From Strongylocentrotus droebachiensis (taxonomy: Eukaryota > Echinodermata > Echinoidea > Camarodonta > Strongylocentrotidae), in contig JAVYIG010005279.1 in the NCBI GenBank assembly GCA_035222895.1, positions 1 to 64,000 of the forward strand: a stretch of 64,000 nt of DNA. The letters are read 5' to 3'. Positions 1 to 10,701 of the stretch are shown piece after piece. How positions within the stretch are numbered: the first letter of the stretch is position 1; each line of letters opens with the position of its first letter. Under the pieces are notes generated by a model, which had not been told where the DNA came from, did no database searches, and was given only the letters and a program-made list of their open reading frames with translations. The translations under genes were made by a program, and so were the position numbers.

Positions 1-450
1 CATTAAAATTATTAGAGAAAGGAGACGATTCGTTGTTCCGTTCTCGACTAAATTCAGACCCCCCCCCCCCCCCTCTCTCTTGCGCAGCGTGAAAGCTTTG
101 ATGCTTCATTAAATTATTAGAGAAAAGGAGACGATTCGTTGTACCATTCTCGAATCTAATTTCTTGTCTGAATTCAGTCCCCCCCCCCCCCCCCCCCCCC
201 CCCTCTCACGCGCCAAGCGCGGAAGCTTTGGCGTTTCATTAAAATTATTAGAGAAAGGAGACGATTCGTTGTTCCGTTCTCGACTAAATTTCAGACCCCC
301 CCCCCACCACCCCCCCCTCTCTTGCGAAGCGTGAAAGCTTTGACGCTTCATTTAATTATTAGAGAAAGAAGACGATCCGTTATACCGTTCTCGACTCTAA
401 ATTCTTGTCTGAATTAGAGAAAGGAGACGATTCGTTGTACCATTAATTTC
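1..450. repeat. ~120-bp tandem repeat interrupted by poly-C tracts
   Basis: About four copies of a unit containing TTATTAGAGAAAGGAGACGA, then CGTTCTCGACTAAATTCAGA, a C-run of 10-23 bases, and GCGTGAAAGCTTTGACGCTT. Starts are near 1, 115, 240 and 355. C-run length is the main difference between copies. Open frames across it are artefacts of the homopolymers. Confidence 0.75.
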
Positions 451-664
451 TTTTCTTTGTCTGCTCTTTTTTTCTCCCCACGTCCACTTTCTTTCCTTTC
501 TTTTCTCTCTCTCTTTTTGTTGGGGGGGGGGGGGGGGGGCGACCGCCTGGATCATGGAGGGGGTATTGCTGTAGTTGTCAATATCGATGAAATGCGTAAT
601 GAGCAAAAGCATTCCGGGGGGCGGTGGCAAAACAAAATCTGCATCACCACCACTCTTACATGTT

Positions 665-1075
665 ACAAGTCATGTAGGCCCCACGGAACGTTTTTTCAAA
701 GTAGGGGGGGGGGCTAACGTTTTCACGATAAGGTAGAGCGTAGCGTATTTGGCCTGGGGTCTAGGTGGGGGGGGGGGGGGTCTAGGAACGGAACCCGTGG
801 AAGCCCAGGGGGTTTAGGCATTTAATTACAGTCAGTTGAGCATATTTTGATACCTTATTTGTGACACTGGTAGGACACTAAATGAGTGGGGGGTGGGGGG
901 GAGCTTGAGCCCCGCCGTTTCTCGGGCCCTGACATGTATGCTTCCACATAAGCCTTTTTTAGTTGGCCTGACTGTACTTTTCGGATTTGTTGTTTTCCAA
1001 CAATAAACAAGTATAATTTACAAAAAAGTGAGATAAAAATACGGAACAATCATGTCATTTCCAGCAAATTTTGGA
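665..1075 (-). mobile_element. Fragment of the same hAT-like family as the element at 36420-37723
   Basis: The reverse complement matches the interior of the 36.4-kb element: the TCAGGGCC-CGAGAAACGG-GGGGCT block, the TATCAAAATATGC block, and an ACTGTAATTAAATGCCTAAA unit. Both copies translate to AY-x-EA-x-MSGPE near the same place, more likely shared ancestry than a working protein. No terminal repeats or target duplication are visible, so the limits are approximate. Stretches 450-665 and 1075-1290 hold poly-G, poly-T (1118-1153) and poly-C runs and nothing else I recognise. Confidence 0.55.
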
Positions 1076-1111
1076 TAAATCACTGGTATGAAATTATAAA
1101 TAAACCAAGCT

Positions 1112-1154
<43 letters not shown>

Positions 1155-1319
1155 GGGGGGGGGAGCATTTAAGCCAGTAAGGCTAATTACAGTTAATATA
1201 TATATTAGGCCAGCTATTTAAATATATACAAATTAATTTCATTAATGTCTATTGTTTCCCTCTCCCCCCCCCCCCCCCCCCCCCCTCACTCTTTCCCGGG
1301 CCATTTCTTTTTTCTTCTA

Positions 1320-3190
1320 AAAAGGCATTCATTTTATTCATTCATTTCTTTCTTTCCGTTGGCTGGCTTTTTATCATTAAAGCGGTACATCAGCTAAATT
1401 GAATTGTTTTCGCTTTTCTTCTTTTTCGCGATCTAGCTGTCTCTCTTTATATATTTATCAAGCGCTGCATATTGGCATTCATTTTCTTCATTCATTCGTT
1501 CTTTCCGTTGTTATTGCTTACTTTTTGTCACAAAGCCTGTAACTAAGCGAAATTGAATTGTTCTCGCTTCTCTCAATCGCCAGCAATCTGTCTCTAATAA
1601 TTCTCAAACACTGGTGATATTGGCATTCATTTTCTTCACTCATTTCTTTCTTTCCGTTGGCTTACTTTTTGTCATAAAAGCTGGTAACACCAGCGATATT
1701 TAATTGTTTTCGCTTCTCTCTCTCTTCCGCGATCTGTCTTTCTATATAATTCTCAAGCGCTTGATTGATATTGGCATTCATTTAATTCATTCATTTCGTT
1801 CTTTCCGTTGTATTGGCTTTCTTTTTGTCATGAAGCCGATATTAACATCAGCGACATTGAATTGTTTTCGCTTCTCGATCTCCTGCGACATGTCTCTCTT
1901 TATATTTCTCAAGCGCTGGTGATGTAGGCATTCATTTCTTCATTCATTTATTTTTTCCGTTGGCATAATTTTTGTAATAAAAGCCGGTAACAGCGATATT
2001 GAATTGTTTTGCTTCTCTCTCTCCTGCGATCTGCATTCATGACTGTTCTTCATTTCTTTCTTTCTGTTGGCTTACTATAAGTCATATCAAATCCGGTAAC
2101 ATCAGCTAAATTGAATTGTTTTCGCTTCTCGATCTCCTGCGACATGTCTCTCTTTATATTTCTCAAGTGCTGGTGATGTAGGCATTCATTTTCTTCATTC
2201 ATTTCTTTCTTTACGTTGCTTACTTTTTGTCATGAAGCCGGTATTAACATCAGCGACATTGAATTGTTTTCGCTTCTCTCGATCTCCCGCGATCTGTCTC
2301 TCTTTATATTGCCCAAGCACTTGTTATATTGGCATTCATTTTCTTCATTCATTTCTTTCTTTCCGTTGCTTACTTTTTGTCATGATAGACGGTAGTAATA
2401 TCAGCCAAATTGAATTGTTTTCGCTTCTCTCGATCTCCCGCAATCTGTCTCTCTTCATAATTCTCAAGCGCTGGTGATATTGGCATTCATTTTCTTCATT
2501 CGTTTCTTTTTTTCCGTTGCTTACTTTTTGTCATGAAGCCGGTATCAACATCAGCGACATTGAATTGTTTTCGCTTCTCCCGATCTCCCGCGATCTGTCT
2601 CTCTTTATATTGCCCAACCACTTAATTGTTATATTGGCATTCATTTTCTTCATTCATTTCTTTCTTTCCGTTGCTTACTTTTTGTCATGAAGCCGATATT
2701 AACATCAGCGACATTGAATTGTTTTCGCTTCTCGATCTCCTGCGACATGTCTCTCTTTATATTTCTCAAGCGCTGGTGATGTAGGCATTCATTTCCTTTA
2801 ATCATTTATTTTTTCCGTTGGCATAATTTTTGTAATAAAAGCCGGTAACAGCGATATTGAATTGTTTTGCTTCTCTCTCTCCTGCGATCTGCATTCATGT
2901 TCTTCATTTCTTTCTTTCTGTTGGCTTACTATAAGTCATATCAAATCCGGTAACATCAGCTAAATTGAATTGTTTTCGCTTCTCGATCTCCTGCGACATG
3001 TCTCTCTTTATATTTCTCAAGCGCTGGTGATGTAGGCATTAATTTCCTTCATTCATTTATTTTTTCCGTTGGCATAATTTTTGTAATTAAAAGCAGTAAA
3101 CAGCGATATTGAATTGTTTTTGCTTCTATCTCTCCCGCGATCTGTCTCAAGCGCCGGTGATATTGGCATTTATTTCCTTCATTCATTTCT
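1320..3190. repeat. ~150-bp satellite-like tandem array, about 13 degenerate copies
   Basis: Each unit contains GGCATTCATTTTCTTCATTC, TTTCTTTCCGTTG, GTCATGAAGCCGGTAACATC, GAATTGTTTTCGCTTCTC and CTCAAGCGCTGGTGATATT. The GAATTGTTTTCGCT block recurs near 1400, 1554, 1698, 1857, 2000, 2113, 2260, 2409, 2560, 2715, 2857, 2965 and 3110. Two units are short, giving a suggestion of a higher-order pattern (the pair near 2000/2113 resembles 2857/2965). No gene is present. Confidence 0.85.
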
Positions 3191-3197
3191 TTCTTTC

Positions 3198-4260
3198 GTA
3201 CGGAAGCGTTAAAGTGCCATTCTACTTGACGACATGACGAGATATTTCATCTTGTCAAGTCGACTTAATATCCATATCATGTCGACATGTAAAGATATTT
3301 AACCTACCATGTCGACTTATCAACTTTTATTAGTCGACATGGCGAAATAAATTATCTTGCCAAGTCGACTTCACAAAAATTTCATGTCGTCATGGCGACA
3401 TAAGTTATCTTACCAAGTCGACTTCTAAAAAAATACATGTCGTCATGGCGACATATATTATCTTACCAAGTCGACTACCCAAAAAGTAATGTCGACATGG
3501 CGAAATAAATTATCTTGCCAAGTCGACTTCACAAAAAGTTCATGTCGTCATGGCGACATGTATTATCTTGCCAAGTCGACTTCATAAAAAAGTTCATCTC
3601 GTAATAGCGACATAAATTATCTCACCAAGTCGACTTCCCAAAAAGTATATGTCGTCATGGCGAGATATGTAGTGTGACGAAGACCAAATACATGATTGCA
3701 CTTAACTGTAATTCTTAAAACTGACTCCACGTGATCATTTATGTCGCCAAGACGACATCTACTGTTAGTAAGTCGACTCGGTAACATATTTTATCTCGCC
3801 ATGACAACATGTACTTCTTAAGAAGTCGACTTGGCAAGATATTTTTATTTCGCCATGACGACATATACTTTTTGGGAAGTCGACTTGGTAAGATAATTCA
3901 TGTCATCATGACGACATACTTTCTGAAAAGTCGACTTGGCAAGATAATTTATTTCGCCATGACGACAGATACTTTTTGGGAAGTCGACTTGGTAAGATAA
4001 TTTATGTCGCCATGACGACATGAACTTTATGCGAAGTCAACTTGGCAAGATAACTTATGTCGCCATGACGACATGAACTTTTTGTGAAGTCGACTTGGCA
4101 ACATAATTTATTTCGCCATGTCGACTAATAAAAGTTGATAAGTCGACATGGTAAGTTAAATATTTGTACATGTCGACATGATATGAATATTAAGTCAACT
4201 TGACAAGATGGAATATCTCGTCATGTCGTCAAGTAGAATGGCACTTTAACGCTTCCGTAC
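3198..4260. mobile_element. Fold-back (TU-like) element with subrepeated long inverted arms
   Basis: The two halves are inverted copies. The outer ends read GTACGGAAGCGTTAAAGTGC and its reverse complement. Each arm is made of ~55-60-bp subrepeats with the core AAGTCGACTTGGCAAGATAA and CGCCATGACGACAT, so GTCGAC palindromes recur throughout. A ~70-bp unrepeated spacer lies near 3665-3735. TTTC flanks both ends (3194-3197 and 4261-4264), a possible 4-bp target duplication. No protein is encoded. Fold-back elements of this design are known from sea urchin (TU) and fly (FB); the family name here is by resemblance only. Confidence 0.8.
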
Positions 4261-4551
4261 TTTCGGAATGCGGCGTCTTGTAAATGTGTTATTTACACTT
4301 GTCGTTCGACTTGAGTTCTAAAGTTGCCAGTTGCTGGTACCACATCTACTTTACAGAGCAGGTCCATGCTAAAAGCAATTGTCTGAATTCTAGACTAACC
4401 CAACTCTCCATGCTCACCTAACTGTACGCAAGCTCTGTTGATACAGGGATTAAGTCCTTAATAGCCTTGTATTGACAGAGGGATAAGTTCACCAGCAGAT
4501 AAAGGAAGGGTTTTGTTTACTTAATGATAATGACTATATCAAAGTGCTAAA
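4261..4551. other. Unique sequence between the fold-back element and the duplicated block
   Basis: Single-copy in the window, with no ORF, splice-site logic or repeat I recognise. It is not similar to the sequence upstream of exon 1 in copy C and abuts the duplication breakpoint at 4552. Confidence 0.5.
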
Positions 4552-4573
4552 AAGAGCAGTGCGACGTTGACAG

Positions 4574-4692
4574 GTAAGCGTGTGCTTGATTTGTTTCGAG
4601 ATTAACAAAAATATACGTTGTTGCCAAAGTACTCCATCGTTGTTTTTTGCTATGACCCCCCCCCCCCCTCACACACACACACACCTTCTCTT

Positions 4693-4731
<39 letters not shown>

Positions 4732-7700
4732 TTCTCTCAAAATTAAGTCTTGAGTAATGTCTTTTCAGGAAATGCTGCTCAGGGTAGTTGGTATATAGCT
4801 GAGAAGCACATAGCTCCTGAAATTGCTATAATTGTATGAGATGGTTGGGCCGGTGGGGGTGGGGGATAGGAATGGGAGGGTGCCCCCCTCTCCCGCCACT
4901 GATAATTGTGAAATTCCCCCGAAATCGAGCACCCGATACTTCATATTTTTCGGACACCCGATAATTTATATATTTACACTCACCAAAAATATTTCGGGTA
5001 GCAATAGACTGTATATCTTTGTATTTAAGGGTTTTCTTGTGACGGAAAATCGCATTTTCACCAAAGTAAATCGAGGAATTTGCAAAAGAATGAAGCGAGC
5101 AAGTACAGAATTGTAAAAATTTGAAATTGTATATCCAGTCAGACATCCTTCGTCGATGAATTCGTGTCCGTAAGTCTATTACATAATTATGGCCATCACG
5201 CAATTTAAAAAGTAGCTCAATATTTCAATGATCATGAGCGAATAATTTTCATTTATTCCTTCCATGGTGTCAAGGTATGCACAGCATGTAATTAATTCCA
5301 ATTCATTGAAAAGAATTGTTTTAATTGCGATTATCGAATTCCGTGTTGGCTGTATTGATCGGACCCCCTGCAAACCCAAGTCACACCGCCAACCGGCTCC
5401 GAGCTGACCGAAAGCAATAGTCGCCATGTTGTGTCCAACTCGAACCGGGTTGGCCAAACTCTGTGTATAGATGGCTCTGACTCGGAGAACAGAGGCACAT
5501 TTTATTCCACACCCCCCCCCCCCCCTTGAGGGGAGGGACCGATTTCGTGTTCCCAAAATATCTGGTAAAGGGGTACTTTTCGCGCGACAAAGTCCGGCCC
5601 GAGAATTGTATAAAAAAAGAGGGTGTATTTGAGTTTTCACCCGGACATAAAGGGTTTTTTTTTCTCTTTATCTCTTTGGATTCCTGAGAAATTTTAAAAG
5701 GGGGTTATAAAATATCAAAAAGTCATAGATAGGGGGTTACATTGTGCAGTGGTCCGGATACAGGAAAAGCCCGCGAAAGGGGGGTTCAGAAAATGTTTGC
5801 AGCCCTGAGATAGGGATGCTTTCAAAGGGAGGGAACATGCATACGCGTACCCTAAATGACGCTGAGTAGGGGGGACGGCCTGTTTTTTTACCTAGAGAAA
5901 ATCTTTGCCACATCCACAAGAGGTAATTTTTGCGATTGCTTGTTCTGAATTCTGAAAGAAAGGATTTAAACAAAAAATGTTTTTCACCCTCTAGTTAATA
6001 AATACGATCATGAAATCATCAAAATCTGAGCCAATAAACAGAAGATTTTTTTTTACTGATGATATTGTTTAGTTTTCTGGAGACCAGAAAGTGAAATCAA
6101 AATGTATATTTCAAATGTCTATTGAGTCCCTTTGGGGGTAACCTAAGCTTCTATTGTAATGTTTTACCTAAAATGATTAACATACCATATAATACCAAAA
6201 TACTACCAGGAAATATTGTTTGTCTGGCCTGATATGAATGTGTTTATTTAAAAAAATATTACCAATAAAGGAGATGAAATCTTTTTTAATTATTCATAAG
6301 AGGGGGTGTGATATTTTGATGAAAATATTTTCTGAAAACATACATACTGTACCATGTTATAGATAAGGAAGAAAAATTGAAGCCGGATACTTATTTCAGA
6401 TGTATCGGATTCAATGAAGAACAAATGTTAATGATTAAAGAAATGTATGTAGTCATACCTGAGAAGTGAAAACTGGATTTCAGTTCAAATAATGGCTAAA
6501 GCTTTTTTGAAAAAGTAAACTTGTTTAATTTCGCATATGTACGATTCAAATACCTGTGAAAGATCTTACTTTTTTTGTGTGTGCCTCTATAATGAGGTGT
6601 TTATTCACATTCAAACATCAAAATAAAATTGTGAGAACAAATGCAATTGACGCACAATGTTATCAATAGAAATCATATATATTTTTTCTAAACTATACAA
6701 TGTTTTGCTATTTTTCATCTAAAGTGCTTGTAACAGTTTCTTTGGCAATTTCTGGTCTGGCTTCTTAAGCTCCTGATTTTCAACAATTCTGTTTTTGATT
6801 TCTCTTTCAAATACGTATCTTAGTTTGAAACGGTTTCCATGATTAAATCCATACTTATTCCGGATGACTAACGTTTTGTATATACACCAGAATGCGATCG
6901 TTGTTACAACGTCTATCTCTCTGTCAATATTAATCTTAAGTAAACAAGAGATATCCATGACAAAATCAATATTAAATGTGTACTTCACAAGTTCACAACA
7001 TCTTTGATATAATCAAAGAAAATTCTTATTTTGTTTACATTCGATAAACACATGCACTATGTCCTCTATGAAATTGCACTCGGGACAGTGAAAGATCTTA
7101 CTTGATTACAAATACACGTAAGAGTAGGCAATGGCATGACACAAACTTCTACACCAGCCTTACATTTACGGCCTTACATTTACGCTTACATTTACGGTCC
7201 CTCAGAGAAGACCTAAAGCCGTCGGTCCTCTGGTTGCTTACTAACAAGCATTTATGCTATCTTAGCAGTCAGGCAAAATAACCACTAAATCATCATCATA
7301 TAATTATTCTAGAAAAACGTTGAGTACTGATTTTTATCGATAATATTTCTTTTTCGATATTACCTTCATTCGGTTGATTCTAATGACATTTATTAAAAGA
7401 CAGCAAGGCTATAACTCGCTGACACCAGACTTGGTGGATAATAAAAATCATTAACGTGTGACCAGGTATTAGGCCTCCACACAGCGAACCCGTTGGCTAA
7501 TCGACAAATCCCCCTCGTCTATCGAGAGTCTTCGGGTGTGGGAAAAGTGAGGTGACTTTACCATCTGGGGGAATGGGTGGAAAACGCAGTACGTTACATA
7601 AGGCCTGATGGTCATAAAACTGAAGGCTAATTCTGGTGATTGACAGCACCTCTTATTTGGTAAACACCCGAACGGTGTTGAATTCCCCATGAGAGCTAAC

Positions 7701-7764
7701 TACTGAGTGTCTTTAAGCATTCTGTTGTATTGGATTGTTTATATGTTTGTTTATTTTCTTTCAG
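4574..7764 (+). other. Copy A intron 1 with a ~2.35-kb insertion absent from copy B
   Basis: It opens with the donor GTAAGC. A C-run, (AC)n and (CT)n microsatellite lies at 4656-4740. Sequence to about 4850 and from about 7210 matches copy B's intron 1. The part in between (about 4850-7210) is missing from B and present in C (about 39980-42360). That insert holds a poly-C tract (5512-5525), G-rich low-complexity sequence (5700-5880) and a reverse-strand LINE 3' fragment. I see no gene in it. Confidence 0.6.
6585..7090 (-). mobile_element. 3' fragment of a Tx1/L1-type LINE in copy A intron 1
   Basis: On the minus strand the frame runs CPECNFIEDIVHVFIECKQN (the zinc-knuckle-like end of reverse transcriptase proteins). 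A frame break follows, then DIVTT-like IAFWCIYK and LPKKLLQAL, parallel to the C-terminus of the LINE at 35.4-35.8 kb. The shared 3' tail GAATAAACACCTC ends both elements, marking this as a 5'-truncated insertion. The AC/GT-rich flank hides any target duplication. Confidence 0.7.
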
Positions 7765-8171
7765 GTTGGGTCGGTAGTATCCCTCTCAGTATCTCGCTCA
7801 TGCTCGCCCCATTCATCAAGCTGGCTTCGGAAAGATTCGGCTATCGCTCGGTATCCATCTTCGGCATCGTATTGGCTTCGGTCGGAGTCTTTGTGACATC
7901 ATTCTTACCGAGCCTCCTACCCACGTTTGGTACGTACGGGTTGATGACCGGGGTGGGCGCCGGGATCGTCACCGTGTGTGCCTTTGATCTGATCGTCCTA
8001 TATTTTCCCGAGAAGAATACAATGCGGGCAGTCGCCATCGCTGTTACTGGATCAACAGCAGGTAAGCTATCTTTTATAGTTTGCCCTTCGTTAAATTTAC
8101 TACAACCAGAAGGGTGAGATAGTTTCACCTCTCTGCTAGAACGTAGAATCAAAATAAACACACAGCAACAA

Positions 8172-8196
8172 CAACAACAAATTCTTCTTTCTTTTT

Positions 8197-8243
<47 letters not shown>

Positions 8244-8352
8244 TACTTCTTCCTCTTCTTCTTCTTCTTCGTCTTCTCCTTCTTCGTGTTCTCCTTCTCA
8301 TTTTCCTCATTTGTCGTCGTCTTCTTCTTCTTTTCCTTGTTTTCCTTCTTCT
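8172..8352. repeat. CTT/TTC microsatellite in copy A intron 2
   Basis: Imperfect (CTT)n with CCT and CGT interruptions. It creates lysine/arginine-rich or phenylalanine-rich false frames on both strands. Equivalent tracts lie at 43328-43500 (C), 30085-30290 (B, as GAA) and 63860-64000 (D). Confidence 0.9.
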
Positions 8353-9341
8353 TTTCAATCTTTCTCTGCTTCCACAACACTTCAGTTAATCTTTTACATA
8401 CATTTTCCGCTTGTGTTTATTGTATTCATTCTCTATTCAATCTTTCAGGTATGCTGGCTTTGACACAAGTCATGGCTCTCCTCATTACGAATTACGGCTG
8501 GAGGATCACACTACGAATCATGGGAGCTCTTCTTCTCGCCGTCGGTCTTCCATGTGTCCTCACCTACACCCTTCCATCAGATCACTATGGGAACAGAAAA
8601 ACGAAGAACAGATACTGCAAAGTTATAACGAAACAGGACGATTATGCAATCGACAGAATCGCTGAAGCTATGCCGGACGATCTAGAAACGTGTCTTTTAA
8701 ATGGTTTATTACACAACCCATCGAAGATGAATAGAGAATGCATTAGTAAAGTATATAACGGTAGTCTGCCAGCTAATATAGTTGTAGATGGACTGGGGGA
8801 GAATGGGGAGAGTTTACTGTTAGATGAAGAGCAGCGCGCAGACGACACAATGGTGATGGAAAAGTCAGTTGACGATCGTAGTCTGATATCGGATGCTTGT
8901 TCCGAAGATAAGCCGGCAGCCGAGAAGGCGGATAATGCGCTACTTGATGATGAGAGATACTATCATCAATTGACGACGAACTGTGACGTGTCGTCTCAAA
9001 CCCCATGCGATGAAAGCAGCAATGGTGATGCATCGATCGATGTTCTTGATTCTGAAGAAAAAGTTTTCACAATGGATCAGTCGAGGGGCATCCAACAGGC
9101 TTGGCAGAGCGATGACTGTTCCCCAGCAACCGCGGCCAGACGTTACCCTATCAACAACGACAAAGAGCTGGCTAATCTTGAGGCACTTGATATCTTAACA
9201 TCGGAGAAGCCTCTAGAGGATATTCAAGACCCTGGGATGCTTCGGAAAATCGGTAGGGCCCTGACCTTCCCAGAGCTCTGGATGATTTCTGTCGCAACCA
9301 TCCTCAATGGAATCGGCGACTGCTTCTACTATGTAAACGCG

Positions 9342-10475
9342 GTGAGGAACGTGGGTAAACAAAATATTCCAATTGCTCCAAATAAAACCCACGGCTAATA
9401 GCAACCAAGATCAGCAAACAACCAAAAGAATATGAGAGTCGAAAATAAGCCGACGAAAAATCCCTGAGCAGCCAAGACAGAGCCAAGAGGTTCTTAAGAC
9501 TGCAAAGGCTGTTTCAAGGTTTTTTTTAACCACATATTCAGACGGAGATTTAATTTCAGGTCCTAACAGATGAGGAATGAGTTTTGGAGATCGATGTGGC
9601 CTCTTGGTTGCTTTCATTATGTCGGAAGTTTTTCAGCTGTCGGTGGCTTTTAGCTGCTTTTGGCGGTTTAAGTAGGATCCCTGTTTAATTCAATTCAATT
9701 CAAGGTATTTATTTGTCCAATGTATGTTCCACATGGATATCTATTTCGCTCACATGTAAAATAAGGGCTCAGACATAGTTTCAAAGAACAGAAATAGGAT
9801 ACAATCATACAAATATTGATACCTGTTGGTAATGACAAAATAATAGTCATACATATTATTGATTTTCGTTTGGTTACGGCTTGTTTCGGTTCCTTAGGTT
9901 ACGTAATTTAACTGTCTTCATGTATATCTATGAATAACAATTATTCAACACCGATATATACTTTAGGCAGTCTCTAACAGTATGATCGCAAAAAGAGTAA
10001 TGAAATCTGCTATAGTACAATCAGCTATCACCTACTTCGCAGTAATGCTCCCGAAATTGAAGTACCGCGCTATTGACGATGATAAAGGAAGGAGAGACAA
10101 CTTAAAAGATCTGAACCGCAAAAGCGCTTTTGTCTAAAAGATACCCAATTATATTACACTTTGGTTGTCTCTGCAAATCGTTACAAAACAAAAACCATTA
10201 AAATGCATTTCTTTTCTTGATAATTCTGCTGTAATGGTGAAAGGTCACTGGTCTCTGAATTGTATCCTTTATGTCTACCGTAAAATGTTCTCATAAGTTA
10301 CAATCCTGGGCCCCGTTGTATAAAACTGTGACATTGATGGTAACTTTGCCATTAATTTGATTTGATTGGCTGTTGGGTAATGTTGCCATGGTTTTTAATA
10401 TTGATGGCAAAGTTACCACCAATGGTAAGTTTTATGCAGCGGGGCCTTGCATGGACCTCTGTTATTTCTCCCCAG
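9342..10475 (+). other. Copy A intron 3
   Basis: Contains an (ATTCA)n tract at about 9688-9705 running into AAGGTATTTATTTGTCCAAT, which looks like the reversed tail of a small LINE or SINE, and the palindromic MITE at 10308-10446. The remainder shows nothing I recognise. Confidence 0.5.
10308..10446. mobile_element. Palindromic MITE beside exon 4 (copy A)
   Basis: The ends are GGGCCCCGTTG-ATAAAACTG and AAGGCCCCGCTGCATAAAAC on the opposite strand, and the arms carry ATTGATGGTAACTTTGCCAT. It is close to a full hairpin with a short loop. All four copies have it (B 27734-27873, C 45455-45593, D about 61500-61640), so it predates the inversion. It ends about 29 bases before the exon-4 acceptor, leaving only the pyrimidine tract between them. 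Confidence 0.72.
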
Positions 10476-10701
10476 ATCAATTACCTAGTGTCTGTTGGTT
10501 TCACGGAGCAGACAGGCGTTCAGTTCGTGTCTTTCACCGCCTTGGTCATTCTTGTTGGTAAAGTGGCTCTAATTTTCATCGGGGAACATCTTCCCTTCCC
10601 GAGAATCTTCATCCAAGTCATTTCCAACGTCATCGGTATCATCGTCTGGATCTTACTTATGGTCGTGAGGAGTGTTGTACCAGTTTATTGCACAGCCATT
10701 G

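Noticed and set aside
5179-5640. 153-codon minus-strand frame in intron 1 insert (also 40311-40724)
   Set aside because: Spans a poly-C tract, has no family I recognise and lies in an insert missing from copy B; more likely repeat DNA.
7841-8380. Lysine- and arginine-rich frames opposite copy A intron 2 (also in C, 42997-43527)
   Set aside because: Created by the CTT microsatellite and the antisense of exon 2.
9342-9398. Continuation of the exon-3 frame to a TAA as an alternative C-terminus
   Set aside because: It would remove helices 8-12; the GTGAGG donor at the same place restores the family reading in all four copies.
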